Source: Coriobacteriia bacterium | GTDB taxonomy: Bacteria > Actinomycetota > Coriobacteriia > WRKU01 > WQUG01 | Reading direction: 5' to 3' | Assembly (NCBI GenBank): GCA_009785705.1 | Contig: WQVS01000056.1 | Location: forward strand, 1-9,152 | DNA length: 9,152 nt | Shown here: positions 1-5,675 of the stretch, piece by piece | Layout: each line of letters opens with the position of its first letter | How positions within the stretch are numbered: the stretch's first letter is position 1 | Made by a program: the position numbers and the translations under genes | Notes under the pieces: generated by a model | Databases searched by the model: none | What the model was told of the DNA's origin: nothing | Seen by the model: only the letters and a program-made list of their open reading frames with translations

Positions 1-9
1 TTGAATCAT
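1..9 (-). CDS. Possible 5' end of a gene running off the left edge
   Basis: On the minus strand an ATG lies at 9-7, followed by codons for Ile and Gln before the window ends. It is preceded by a purine-rich stretch, AAGGGTG (23-17), with 7 nt of spacing, and further upstream by an extended -10 promoter (44-52). Only three codons are visible, so the product cannot be named. By position it could be the substrate-binding protein missing from the neighbouring ABC transporter, but that is only a guess. Confidence 0.35.
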
Positions 10-38
10 GCCGACTCACCCTTTGGAGCCAGCGGGAA

Positions 39-64
39 CAGCAATTCTACCACAAGAATTGCTG
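39..64 (-). promoter_or_regulatory. Extended -10 promoter inside a 10-bp palindrome
   Basis: Read on the minus strand, TGGTAGAAT (52-44) is an extended -10 element: TG, one base, then TAGAAT with 5 of 6 bases matching TATAAT. No convincing -35 is seen. The -10 sits inside a perfect 10-bp inverted repeat (39-48 pairing with 55-64, 6-nt loop). There is no T-run after the hairpin on the minus strand, so it does not look like a terminator of the permease gene. An operator overlapping the promoter is a reasonable inference. The motif TTGTGGTA(T/G)AAT recurs in the promoter at 4347-4355. Confidence 0.45.
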
Positions 65-102
65 AAATTAATTCTAATTTTATTTAATTGCGTGAAGGAC
101 AA

Positions 103-855
103 CTATTCGGGCTTCGGAGCCCAGGGAACCAACTTAGCTTCTACAAAATTGATTACTTCATAGAGGAATACACCCATCAAAGCCATAGCTATTATTCCTG
201 CAAACATGGTGGCATAATCAATGCGCCCCCAGGCATTAACAATATAGAAGCCTACCCCCGTGTTTCCAGCTATGGACTCAACCACAAAAAGCACAGCAAC
301 AGCTGTACCTGCACTGATACGCAGGGCTGTAAAGATGCTGGGCAAGGCCGAAGGAAAGACTACGTGACGAGCAACATCCAATTTGCTAGCCCCTAAGGAC
401 TGTACACTGACAACAAGGTCAGGGGAAATGCTCTTTGCCGCTGCACGTGCAGTTACAATGGTCTGAAAAAAGATGACCGTTGAGATGAGAACTATTGCTG
501 GTGCATTGCCTAGACCTAGTAGCACCATAAGCACAGGTACAAAGACGATTTTTGGAACAGGATACAACACATACAATAGCGGTGCACCAATCAGGTCAAG
601 TTTTGTGCTGCGTCCAATAATCAGCCCTAGTACTGTCCCCCCCACAGTGCCCAAAGCCATCGATACAATTATGCGATAGAAAGATATCCAAATATGTGGC
701 AGCATATCAGGCAAAAGCACGATAAATTGCTGCACTGCGACGGTAGGCAGGGGTAAAGCCGGATTATCAATAGCCAAAGACAAGGCTGCCCATCCCAGCA
801 AAACTCCCAGGGTAGCAAGCACATAACCGAAGATTCTTTGCAAACGGGCTCTCAC
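103..855 (-). CDS. ABC transporter permease, SsuC/TauC/ThiX type
   Basis: Inner-membrane permease of a binding-protein-dependent ABC importer (BPD_transp_1 fold) of the family that imports nitrate, sulfonates, taurine, aliphatic amines or thiamine precursors. About 250 residues, normal for the family. Several hydrophobic membrane segments are visible, roughly at residues 10-30, 60-82, 92-116, 119-135, 183-203 and 215-235. The cytoplasmic EAA-like loop that docks on the ATPase lies near 138-170, with SLGASKLDVARHVVFPSALP. I chose GTG at 855, which overlaps the ATPase stop TAG by one base and has an AGG 9 nt upstream. A TTG at 861 would add two residues and is too close to that site. The overlap implies translational coupling with the ATPase. 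The solute cannot be told from sequence. Confidence 0.88.
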   Translation of the reverse strand: MRARLQRIFGYVLATLGVLLGWAALSLAIDNPALPLPTVAVQQFIVLLPDMLPHIWISFYRIIVSMALGTVGGTVLGLIIGRSTKLDLIGAPLLYVLYPVPKIVFVPVLMVLLGLGNAPAIVLISTVIFFQTIVTARAAAKSISPDLVVSVQSLGASKLDVARHVVFPSALPSIFTALRISAGTAVAVLFVVESIAGNTGVGFYIVNAWGRIDYATMFAGIIAMALMGVFLYEVINFVEAKLVPWAPKPE

Positions 856-1685
856 TAGCAACTACCTACTTGCGACTTATTGTCCATGAGCAGCTCACGC
901 AATTGTGTGCACTTCTCATAAAAGCTAGAGCTCTGCCGATATTCAGGAGCACCCATTTCAGGATTATCAATAATCGTACAAATCCTACCAGGGCGCGGGG
1001 TCATAAGTACAATACGTCTGCCCAGCAAAACCGCCTCCTCGATAGAGTGCGTCACCAAGACCTGTGCGTAAGATTCACGCTTCCATAAGTCCAGTAACAC
1101 GTTCTGCAGTTCTTCACGTGTCAAAGCATCAAGTGCAGAGAGAGGCTCATCCATCAGCATGATATCTGTCTCCAGCGCCATTGCGCGCGCCATAGCTAGG
1201 CGCTGACGCATGCCGCCAGAAAGCTCACGAGGATACGATGATGCAAACTCTGCAATGCCCACAACTTGCAAGGCCTCCATTGCTTTCATGCGCGCTAAAC
1301 TACGAGGAGTCTTTTGAATCAACAGGCCTAAAGCAGCATTATCAAGCACCGTTTTCCAGGGAAGTAGCCCGTAATCTTGCAAAATCAATGAAGTCTGCTT
1401 GCGCGGACCAGAGATAGCTTCACCCTTAACTAAGACTTCACCCTTTGTAGGCACGCGCAATCCCGCGATTAAATTAAGTAGACTGGTCTTGCCGCAACCA
1501 CTCGCCCCAATAAGAGCAATAGGTTCGCCTGACTCAATGCTCAAAGAAACACCGTCAAGCGCCAATGTCTCCTTTTGATTAGTTTTGTAATAGAGACTGA
1601 CATCGCGCAGTTCAATAGCTACAGGACAAGCAGAGTTCTCTCCACTCGTCGTCTGCTTGGACATGTGAGCATCAGAAGCTTGCAT
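855..1685 (-). CDS. ABC transporter ATPase, SsuB/TauB type
   Basis: Nucleotide-binding subunit that powers the adjacent permease. All ABC motifs are intact (numbering from the ATG at 1685): Walker A GASGCGKTS (60-68), Q-loop Gln at 103 in LQDYGLLPW, signature LSGGMRQR (155-162), Walker B IMLMDEP (175-181), D-loop SALD, and switch His at 213 in VTHS. The Q-loop context and the signature ending MRQR are typical of the nitrate/sulfonate/taurine family. About 276 residues. The open frame begins at an ATG at 1709, directly after the guaB stop, but that ATG has no ribosome site, whereas the ATG at 1685 has AGAAGG 7 nt upstream. Either way it follows guaB within 24 nt and overlaps the permease at its 3' end, so the three genes probably form one operon. 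The substrate is unknown. Confidence 0.9.
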   Translation of the reverse strand: MQASDAHMSKQTTSGENSACPVAIELRDVSLYYKTNQKETLALDGVSLSIESGEPIALIGASGCGKTSLLNLIAGLRVPTKGEVLVKGEAISGPRKQTSLILQDYGLLPWKTVLDNAALGLLIQKTPRSLARMKAMEALQVVGIAEFASSYPRELSGGMRQRLAMARAMALETDIMLMDEPLSALDALTREELQNVLLDLWKRESYAQVLVTHSIEEAVLLGRRIVLMTPRPGRICTIIDNPEMGAPEYRQSSSFYEKCTQLRELLMDNKSQVGSC

Positions 1686-1692
1686 GGCTTGA

Positions 1693-1698
1693 CCTTCT
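1693..1698 (-). promoter_or_regulatory. Ribosome binding site that decides the ATPase start
   Basis: AGAAGG on the minus strand, 7 nt before the ATG at 1685. It lies inside the first eight codons of the longer reading frame starting at 1709, and the 1709 ATG has no such site. This favours the shorter protein. Confidence 0.6.
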
Positions 1699-1709
1699 GA
1701 AGAACTCAT

Positions 1710-3236
1710 CTAGCGCATATCGCGAGACTGATTTCGCAAGATTACATCGTGAGCGCCACCCTCTACGATGCTTGTTGCTGAAACTAAGGTTATTTTTGCT
1801 TCCTCTTGCAAAGATGCTATATCTAGCACACCGCAATTAGCCATAGTAGACTTGACCTTTGCAAGTGAAGTAGTCACGTTATCCTTTAAGCTGCCTGCAT
1901 AGGGCACATAAGAATCAACACCTTCTTCGAAGGTTAACTTTGTCTTATCTTTTGAGGCAGTGCCTTCTTCGCCTTCACCGTAGCGCTGCCAATTGCGGGC
2001 ACGGTTGCTGCCTTCTCCCCAGTATTCCTTTACATAGCTGCCGTTGTAATTGATGCGCGGGGTAGGACTCTCGTCAAAACGTGCGAAGTAGCGACCCAGC
2101 ATAAGAAAGTCTGCACCCATGGCTAAAGCTAGGGTCATGTGATAGTCAAAGACAATTCCACCATCAGAGCAAAGGGGGACATACATACCCGTTTCCTGCG
2201 CGTATTGGTCACGTGCTTCTGCCACATCAATAACAGCGCTCGCCTGACCGCGTCCAATTCCCTTTTGTTCACGTGTGATACAGATACTGCCACCGCCAAT
2301 ACCTACCTTGATAAAGTCTGCGCCTGCATCTGCAAGATAACGGAAGCCTTCTGCATCCACCACATTACCTGCGCCAATTTTTACTTTGTCCCCATAATTG
2401 TCACGCACAAAGGCAATGGTATCTGCCTGCCAAACAGTATGGCCCTCCGAAGAGTCTATGCATAGTATATCGACACCAGCATCTACGAGCGCTGGAATAC
2501 GTTCGCGATAGTCATGCGTATTGATTCCAGCACCAACAAGATAACTCTTATTATCATCAACTACCGCGTGGGGGTTTGACTTGTGGCTGTCATAATCTTT
2601 GCGGAATACAAAGTGGGTGAGCCTGTCCTGCTCATCTGTCACGGGTAAAACATTAAGCTTATTATCCCAAAGCATGTCATTTGCCTGCGATATTGTCATG
2701 CCCTCAAAACCACAAATCAAATCTTCACGTGGGGTCATAAAGGTGGCTACTTTGTCATCTGAATTCATGCGACTTACGCGATAATCGCGCCCCGTTACGA
2801 TGCCGACCAGTTTGCCTTGCGAAGTTCCATCCTCGGTAACAGCTACCGTTGAATGGCCCGTTCTTTCCCTCATATCTAGAATGTCTTTTAGGGTGGCATC
2901 AGGACAAACATTGCTGTCTGAACGGACAAAGCCTGACCTATGGTCTTTAACTCGTGCAACCATGGCTGCCTGACTCTCAATGCTCTGGGCACCAAAAACA
3001 AAGGAAAGACCACCCTCCCTTGCTAGGGCTATTGCCATGCGATCCCCCGACACTGACTGCATGATAGCGCTGGTCAAAGGAATATTTAGACTTAAATCTG
3101 GGGTTTCTCCCACACGATGCTTTACTAAGGGCGTCTTTAAGCTAACATTTGCTGCCGTACAGTCACGGTCAGAAAAACTAGGGATGAGCAAGTATTCATT
3201 AAAGGTACGAGAAGGCTCATTTACAAAGCGTGCCAC
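1710..3236 (-). CDS. guaB: IMP dehydrogenase, Tritrichomonas-type
   Basis: Oxidises IMP to XMP with NAD+, the first committed step of guanine nucleotide synthesis; cytoplasmic, usually a tetramer. The 508 residues form a (beta/alpha)8 barrel interrupted by a pair of CBS domains (about 105-220). The catalytic loop is GIGGGSICITREQKGIGRG with nucleophile Cys319. NAD-site Asp261 lies in CIDSSEGH, and the mobile flap carries Arg418-Tyr419 in ARNWQRY. From memory, the protein matches Tritrichomonas foetus IMPDH over its whole length, and these key residues fall at the same numbers. The loop differs from the GSICTTR form of E. coli and B. subtilis GuaB. After Tyr419 the flap has a few extra charged residues (GEGEEGTASKDKT). 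Start is GTG with AAAGGA 7 nt upstream; stop is TAG. It heads the unit with the ABC ATPase and permease, an uncommon neighbourhood for guaB. GMP reductase is excluded by the CBS pair and flap. Confidence 0.96.
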   Translation of the reverse strand: MARFVNEPSRTFNEYLLIPSFSDRDCTAANVSLKTPLVKHRVGETPDLSLNIPLTSAIMQSVSGDRMAIALAREGGLSFVFGAQSIESQAAMVARVKDHRSGFVRSDSNVCPDATLKDILDMRERTGHSTVAVTEDGTSQGKLVGIVTGRDYRVSRMNSDDKVATFMTPREDLICGFEGMTISQANDMLWDNKLNVLPVTDEQDRLTHFVFRKDYDSHKSNPHAVVDDNKSYLVGAGINTHDYRERIPALVDAGVDILCIDSSEGHTVWQADTIAFVRDNYGDKVKIGAGNVVDAEGFRYLADAGADFIKVGIGGGSICITREQKGIGRGQASAVIDVAEARDQYAQETGMYVPLCSDGGIVFDYHMTLALAMGADFLMLGRYFARFDESPTPRINYNGSYVKEYWGEGSNRARNWQRYGEGEEGTASKDKTKLTFEEGVDSYVPYAGSLKDNVTTSLAKVKSTMANCGVLDIASLQEEAKITLVSATSIVEGGAHDVILRNQSRDMR

Positions 3237-3293
3237 TATAGCATCCTTTCAAATCGCATTGCTTAGTTATGTGAAAATCTATAAGTTATCTAG

Positions 3294-3321
3294 TGTATAA
3301 GAAAGGGTTCACTTCTGTGAA
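3294..3321 (-). promoter_or_regulatory. Candidate guaB promoter
   Basis: On the minus strand, TTCACA (3321-3316, 5 of 6 to TTGACA) and TATACA (3299-3294, 4 of 6 to TATAAT) are 16 nt apart, giving a leader of roughly 50 nt before the GTG. The -35 lies inside the terminator hairpin of the preceding gene. No purine riboswitch-like sequence is seen in the leader. This is a weak call from sequence alone. Confidence 0.3.
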
Positions 3322-3329
3322 CCCTTTTT
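3300..3329 (-). terminator. Hairpin terminator between the PASTA gene and guaB
   Basis: An 11-bp perfect stem (3302-3312 with 3317-3327; extendable by a G-T and an A-T pair) closes a TTCT/AGAA loop. On the minus strand it is followed by TTTCTT, and on the plus strand the downstream arm ends in TTTTT. It lies 60 nt after the PASTA stop and ahead of guaB, so it most likely ends the PASTA transcript. It could work in both directions. Confidence 0.75.
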
Positions 3330-3388
3330 CTGAAGGTTTAACTACCTATTCTAGGCAGATTATTCTATCGCTTATTCGTGAGCTAATA

Positions 3389-4306
3389 CTAATCAGCTAA
3401 AACCATAATCACTGTAGACCTTGCAGGGGTATAACTACCTGGCTGCGGAGCCTGGAAAATTACCTCACCTACAGCGCCTGGGCTATTGCGCTCGTATTCA
3501 AATCGTGCTCCCAAACCTACACCGCTCAGTCTATCGCGCCCTGTTCTCCATTGAGTACCAACTAGATTAGGTACAGCGCGAGCATTGGCAACAGGTTCTG
3601 TCGTCATAACATGCAAGAACATATAGCGCTGTCCATCAGTACGCATCGTATAGGTCTGTACCTCTACAACTTCACCTGGTCTCGGTGCCGAAGCTGTGCC
3701 GTTTACCACAGCAGGCGGAACAACAAATACCTGATGAACAACATAGCCTGCCGCCTGTGCCATTGCTTGAGCAGGCAATACGTCAATGCCCCTTAGGTTC
3801 GAATAATTGCTCCCCAGTCTGTCCCCACCAGAGGTCGCTGTTGTCCCAGACCCTCCTGGAGGAAATACGAGCTCCTCATCTTCAGGCTGAACTTGCGTTC
3901 CCACATCAGGGTCAACATGCATACTGCCGTCATAGTTGGCATTATAGAAAATGTAATCGGTTTCGCGGGCAACAACAATGGGGCCATCTAAGAAAGATTC
4001 GGTTGCCACGATACCCGCTTCACCTGTAGCAGCAGAGTCATCTAAAACTGACCCTGTAGATTCTGTTCCATCGAATAGCTGAACTGCATAGAAAATAACA
4101 ACTATCGCAAAAACCAGAACTACTACGCCTAGGGCTGTCAGCGCAAAAATAGTCTTTTTGCCTTTAGGCTCTTCTGCCTCTGCCTGAGGAATATCCTCTG
4201 GGTGAAGGCTCTCTGTTCCGTCTAGCGGTACGGGTGCTCCGCTGAAATCACTAGCTTGACTAGCTTCATCGACTGTCGCGTTATTGTGCTTATCAGTTCC
4301 TGACAT
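3389..4306 (-). CDS. One-pass membrane protein with C-terminal PASTA domain
   Basis: A 305-residue protein not known to me by name. Residues 1-50 are hydrophilic and acidic, then KGKK and a single hydrophobic membrane helix (about 52-75) predict an N-in, C-out protein. A variable Ser/Gly-rich stretch follows. The C-terminus (243-304) has the PASTA pattern: AVPNLVG, a helix, then VIFQAPQPGSYTPARSTVIMVL. Residues about 172-236 (IDVLPAQAMAQAAGYVV ... GEVVEVQ) look like a second, degenerate PASTA repeat. PASTA domains bind peptidoglycan or muropeptides in Ser/Thr kinases (PknB/StkP) and class B PBPs. Here there is no kinase or transpeptidase domain, so a wall-sensing or scaffolding role is only inference. 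Start ATG has GGAG 5 nt upstream and its own promoter at 4347-4355. It lies 60 nt downstream of ychF. Confidence 0.8.
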   Translation of the reverse strand: MSGTDKHNNATVDEASQASDFSGAPVPLDGTESLHPEDIPQAEAEEPKGKKTIFALTALGVVVLVFAIVVIFYAVQLFDGTESTGSVLDDSAATGEAGIVATESFLDGPIVVARETDYIFYNANYDGSMHVDPDVGTQVQPEDEELVFPPGGSGTTATSGGDRLGSNYSNLRGIDVLPAQAMAQAAGYVVHQVFVVPPAVVNGTASAPRPGEVVEVQTYTMRTDGQRYMFLHVMTTEPVANARAVPNLVGTQWRTGRDRLSGVGLGARFEYERNSPGAVGEVIFQAPQPGSYTPARSTVIMVLAD

Positions 4307-4346
4307 AATTTCTCCAACTATCTAAGAAAACCCAATTAACAGGGTG

Positions 4347-4355
4347 ATTATACCA
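4347..4355 (-). promoter_or_regulatory. Extended -10 promoter of the PASTA gene
   Basis: TGGTATAAT on the minus strand: a perfect TATAAT preceded by TG and one base. No good -35 is visible, as is usual for extended -10 promoters. Transcription would start near 4340, giving a leader of about 35 nt that contains GGAG just before the ATG at 4306. The promoter lies in the 60-nt gap after ychF, so the PASTA gene need not depend on ychF transcription. The surrounding TTGTGGTATAAT resembles the element at 44-52. Confidence 0.6.
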
Positions 4356-4366
4356 CAAAATGATAC

Positions 4367-5449
4367 TTAGACGTTAAATTTGAAATGCATAACATCGCCA
4401 TCTTGAACGGTATAATCCTTGCCCTCTAAGCGCAAGCGACCCGCATCACGCGCACCCTTTTCGCCATCATAGCGTACATAATCATCGAAGGATACAACCT
4501 CTGCCTTAATAAAGCCGCGCTCAAAATCTGTGTGAATGACGCCTGCAGCCTGCGGAGCTTTTGCACCCACAGGAACCGTCCAAGCGCGCGCTTCTTGAGG
4601 CCCAGCTGTAAAGTAGGACTGCAACCCCAAAAGCGCGTAGGCTTCACGGATGAGCGTGACCAGGCCAGACTCTTCAATGCCTAAGTCAGCTAGGAATTCT
4701 GCGGCTTCAGCCTCGTCCAGTTCTGCTAGCTCTGACTCTACCTTTGCACAGAGCGCTATAGGGCGTTGTCCCGTGATTTCTGCTAGTTCTAGCTCGCCCG
4801 AATGGATAGCGCTTAGCTGATCCTCATCAACGTTTGCTACATAGAGCATAGGCTTCATTGTTAGCAAATGGAACTCACGAGCAAGCAAGCGTTCCTCATC
4901 AGTCAGCTCACAGCCATAAGCACGATGATCTGCCTCTAGGTGAACTAGTAGCTTCTGAGCAACATCAAGGTTTGCCTGCATACCCTTATCGCGCTTAACT
5001 TCTTTCTCCAGGCGCTGAATAATGCGCTCCATGGTAGCGATATCTGCCAAAATTAGCTCTAGCTTGATGGTTTCTGCATCAGATTGCGGGTCAACCTTGC
5101 CATCTACATGAATGATGTTTTCATCCGGAAAAAAGCGTACAACTTCTGCAATCGCATCGGTTTCACGAATATGTGCCAGAAATTGATTGCCCAGTCCTGC
5201 CCCTTCGCTCGCACCTTTTACAAGACCTGCAATATCATTGAATTCTACTGCAGCAGGAATAACCTTTTTGGGCTGAACCATCTGCGCCAAGGTATCGAGG
5301 CGCTTATCAGGCACTGACACAATTCCTACATTGGGCTCGATAGTTGCAAAGGGGTAATTGGCCGCCTCTACCTGAGCCTTTGCAAGCGCAGTAAACAGCG
5401 TCGATTTACCCACATTAGGTAGTCCTACAATTCCTATTGACAGTGCCAC
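4367..5449 (-). CDS. ychF: Ribosome-associated ATPase YchF (OLA1 family)
   Basis: Universally conserved Obg-family P-loop protein that hydrolyses ATP in preference to GTP and binds ribosomes; linked to stress responses. 360 residues, the usual length. Visible: P-loop GLPNVGKST (9-17), switch I region NYPFATIEPN, DIAGL (72-76), and NVDE (206-209) in place of the NKxD guanine-specificity motif, the feature that permits ATP use. A helical coiled-coil region covers about 130-175, and a C-terminal TGS domain about 277-359 (TAGPQEARAWTVPVGAKAPQ). I chose GTG at 5449, which gives the family-typical (M)ALSIGIVGLPNVGKS start and has AGAGGA 8 nt upstream. The frame is open back to an ATG at 5509, but those 20 extra residues do not fit the family. 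The gene is divergent from the glycosyltransferase. Confidence 0.96.
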   Translation of the reverse strand: MALSIGIVGLPNVGKSTLFTALAKAQVEAANYPFATIEPNVGIVSVPDKRLDTLAQMVQPKKVIPAAVEFNDIAGLVKGASEGAGLGNQFLAHIRETDAIAEVVRFFPDENIIHVDGKVDPQSDAETIKLELILADIATMERIIQRLEKEVKRDKGMQANLDVAQKLLVHLEADHRAYGCELTDEERLLAREFHLLTMKPMLYVANVDEDQLSAIHSGELELAEITGQRPIALCAKVESELAELDEAEAAEFLADLGIEESGLVTLIREAYALLGLQSYFTAGPQEARAWTVPVGAKAPQAAGVIHTDFERGFIKAEVVSFDDYVRYDGEKGARDAGRLRLEGKDYTVQDGDVMHFKFNV

Positions 5450-5457
5450 AGTTAATT

Positions 5458-5463
5458 TCCTCT
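5458..5463 (-). promoter_or_regulatory. Ribosome binding site that decides the ychF start
   Basis: AGAGGA on the minus strand, 8 nt before the GTG at 5449. It supports the GTG start over the in-frame ATG at 5509, which lies inside a hairpin and has no such site. Confidence 0.65.
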
Positions 5464-5487
5464 TTCCAGTTAGTTCAAGTGTGTTAA

Positions 5488-5518
5488 GGGGACGTATCTT
5501 TTGATACACTTCGTCCCC
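5488..5518 (-). promoter_or_regulatory. Hairpin in the ychF leader
   Basis: GGGGACG (5488-5494) pairs with CGTCCCC (5512-5518), and the inner TATC/GATA arms close a TTTT/AAAA loop; an ACTT bulge lies on one side. No T-run follows on either strand, so it is not a typical intrinsic terminator. It lies 38 nt upstream of the ychF GTG and would be part of the leader if transcription begins in or beyond the palindrome. A regulatory or mRNA-stability role is inference. Confidence 0.4.
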
Positions 5519-5522
5519 AATC

Positions 5523-5650
5523 TTTAAAAGTGTTCTAGACCTTCAGAATCCAGGAGTCTTATAAAATCCACTTATGAAGCCTACTATGCTAGATGAATGA
5601 ATGGATTTTATAACCCGGCGCCGAGTCTGGACGCCTAGAACACTTTTAAG
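5523..5650. repeat. 128-bp imperfect palindrome between divergent genes
   Basis: Outer arms pair perfectly over 15 bp (5524-5538 with 5635-5649; AGTGTTCTAG / CTAGAACACT core). A middle segment pairs at 8 of 11 positions (5540-5550 with 5623-5633), an unpaired bulge follows, and inner arms pair perfectly over 12 bp (5559-5570 with 5602-5613, TGGATTTTATAA reading outward on each strand). The central loop is 31 nt. The right arm abuts the glycosyltransferase promoter; the left arm lies just upstream of the ychF leader hairpin. No clear target-site duplication flanks it. It could be a MITE-like element, a dyad of regulator sites serving both genes, or a cruciform-forming sequence. No other copy is in the window. 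Confidence 0.7.
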
Positions 5651-5662
5651 CGTGCACCAGTA

Positions 5663-5668
5663 TATAAT
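5663..5668 (+). promoter_or_regulatory. -10 box of the glycosyltransferase, implying a leaderless mRNA
   Basis: A perfect TATAAT ends 7 nt before the ATG at 5676, which is the normal -10 to transcription start distance. There is no Shine-Dalgarno-like purine stretch between the box and the ATG (only ATATAGC). The transcript would therefore begin at or next to the start codon, a leaderless arrangement common in Actinomycetota. The -35 position falls in the right arm of the palindrome and does not resemble TTGACA. Confidence 0.55.
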
Positions 5669-5675
5669 ATATAGC

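Noticed and set aside
1686..1709. ATPase start at the ATG at 1709 abutting the guaB stop
   Set aside because: It has no ribosome site, while the ATG at 1685 has AGAAGG at 7 nt. Re-initiation directly after the guaB stop remains possible, so this is a preference, not a proof.
2139..2465. Plus-strand open frames opposite guaB and other genes (also 88-396, 3685-4029, 7092-7526)
   Set aside because: They lie antisense to well-supported genes, show no recognisable domains, and have compositions expected of reverse-frame shadows.
3236..3244. Tiny ATG-CTA-TAG reading frame just before the guaB GTG
   Set aside because: Two codons only, and probably a by-product of the ribosome site; no sign of a regulatory leader peptide.
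3237..3388. Purine riboswitch upstream of guaB
   Set aside because: I could not find the conserved three-way junction core; the only clear structure is the terminator hairpin.
5450..5509. Longer YchF start at the ATG at 5509
   Set aside because: The extra 20 residues precede the universal ALSIGIVGLPNVGKS start, and the GTG at 5449 has a good ribosome site.
5523..5650. Palindrome as an insertion-sequence remnant or CRISPR-like repeat
   Set aside because: No transposase fragment or target-site duplication is seen, and there is no regularly spaced repetition. A MITE remains possible and is kept as a finding.
5601..5675. Longer glycosyltransferase start at the ATG at 5601
   Set aside because: It lies in the right arm of the palindrome, has no ribosome site, and its 25 residues do not fit the family, whose proteins begin at the MRIGFFAD segment.
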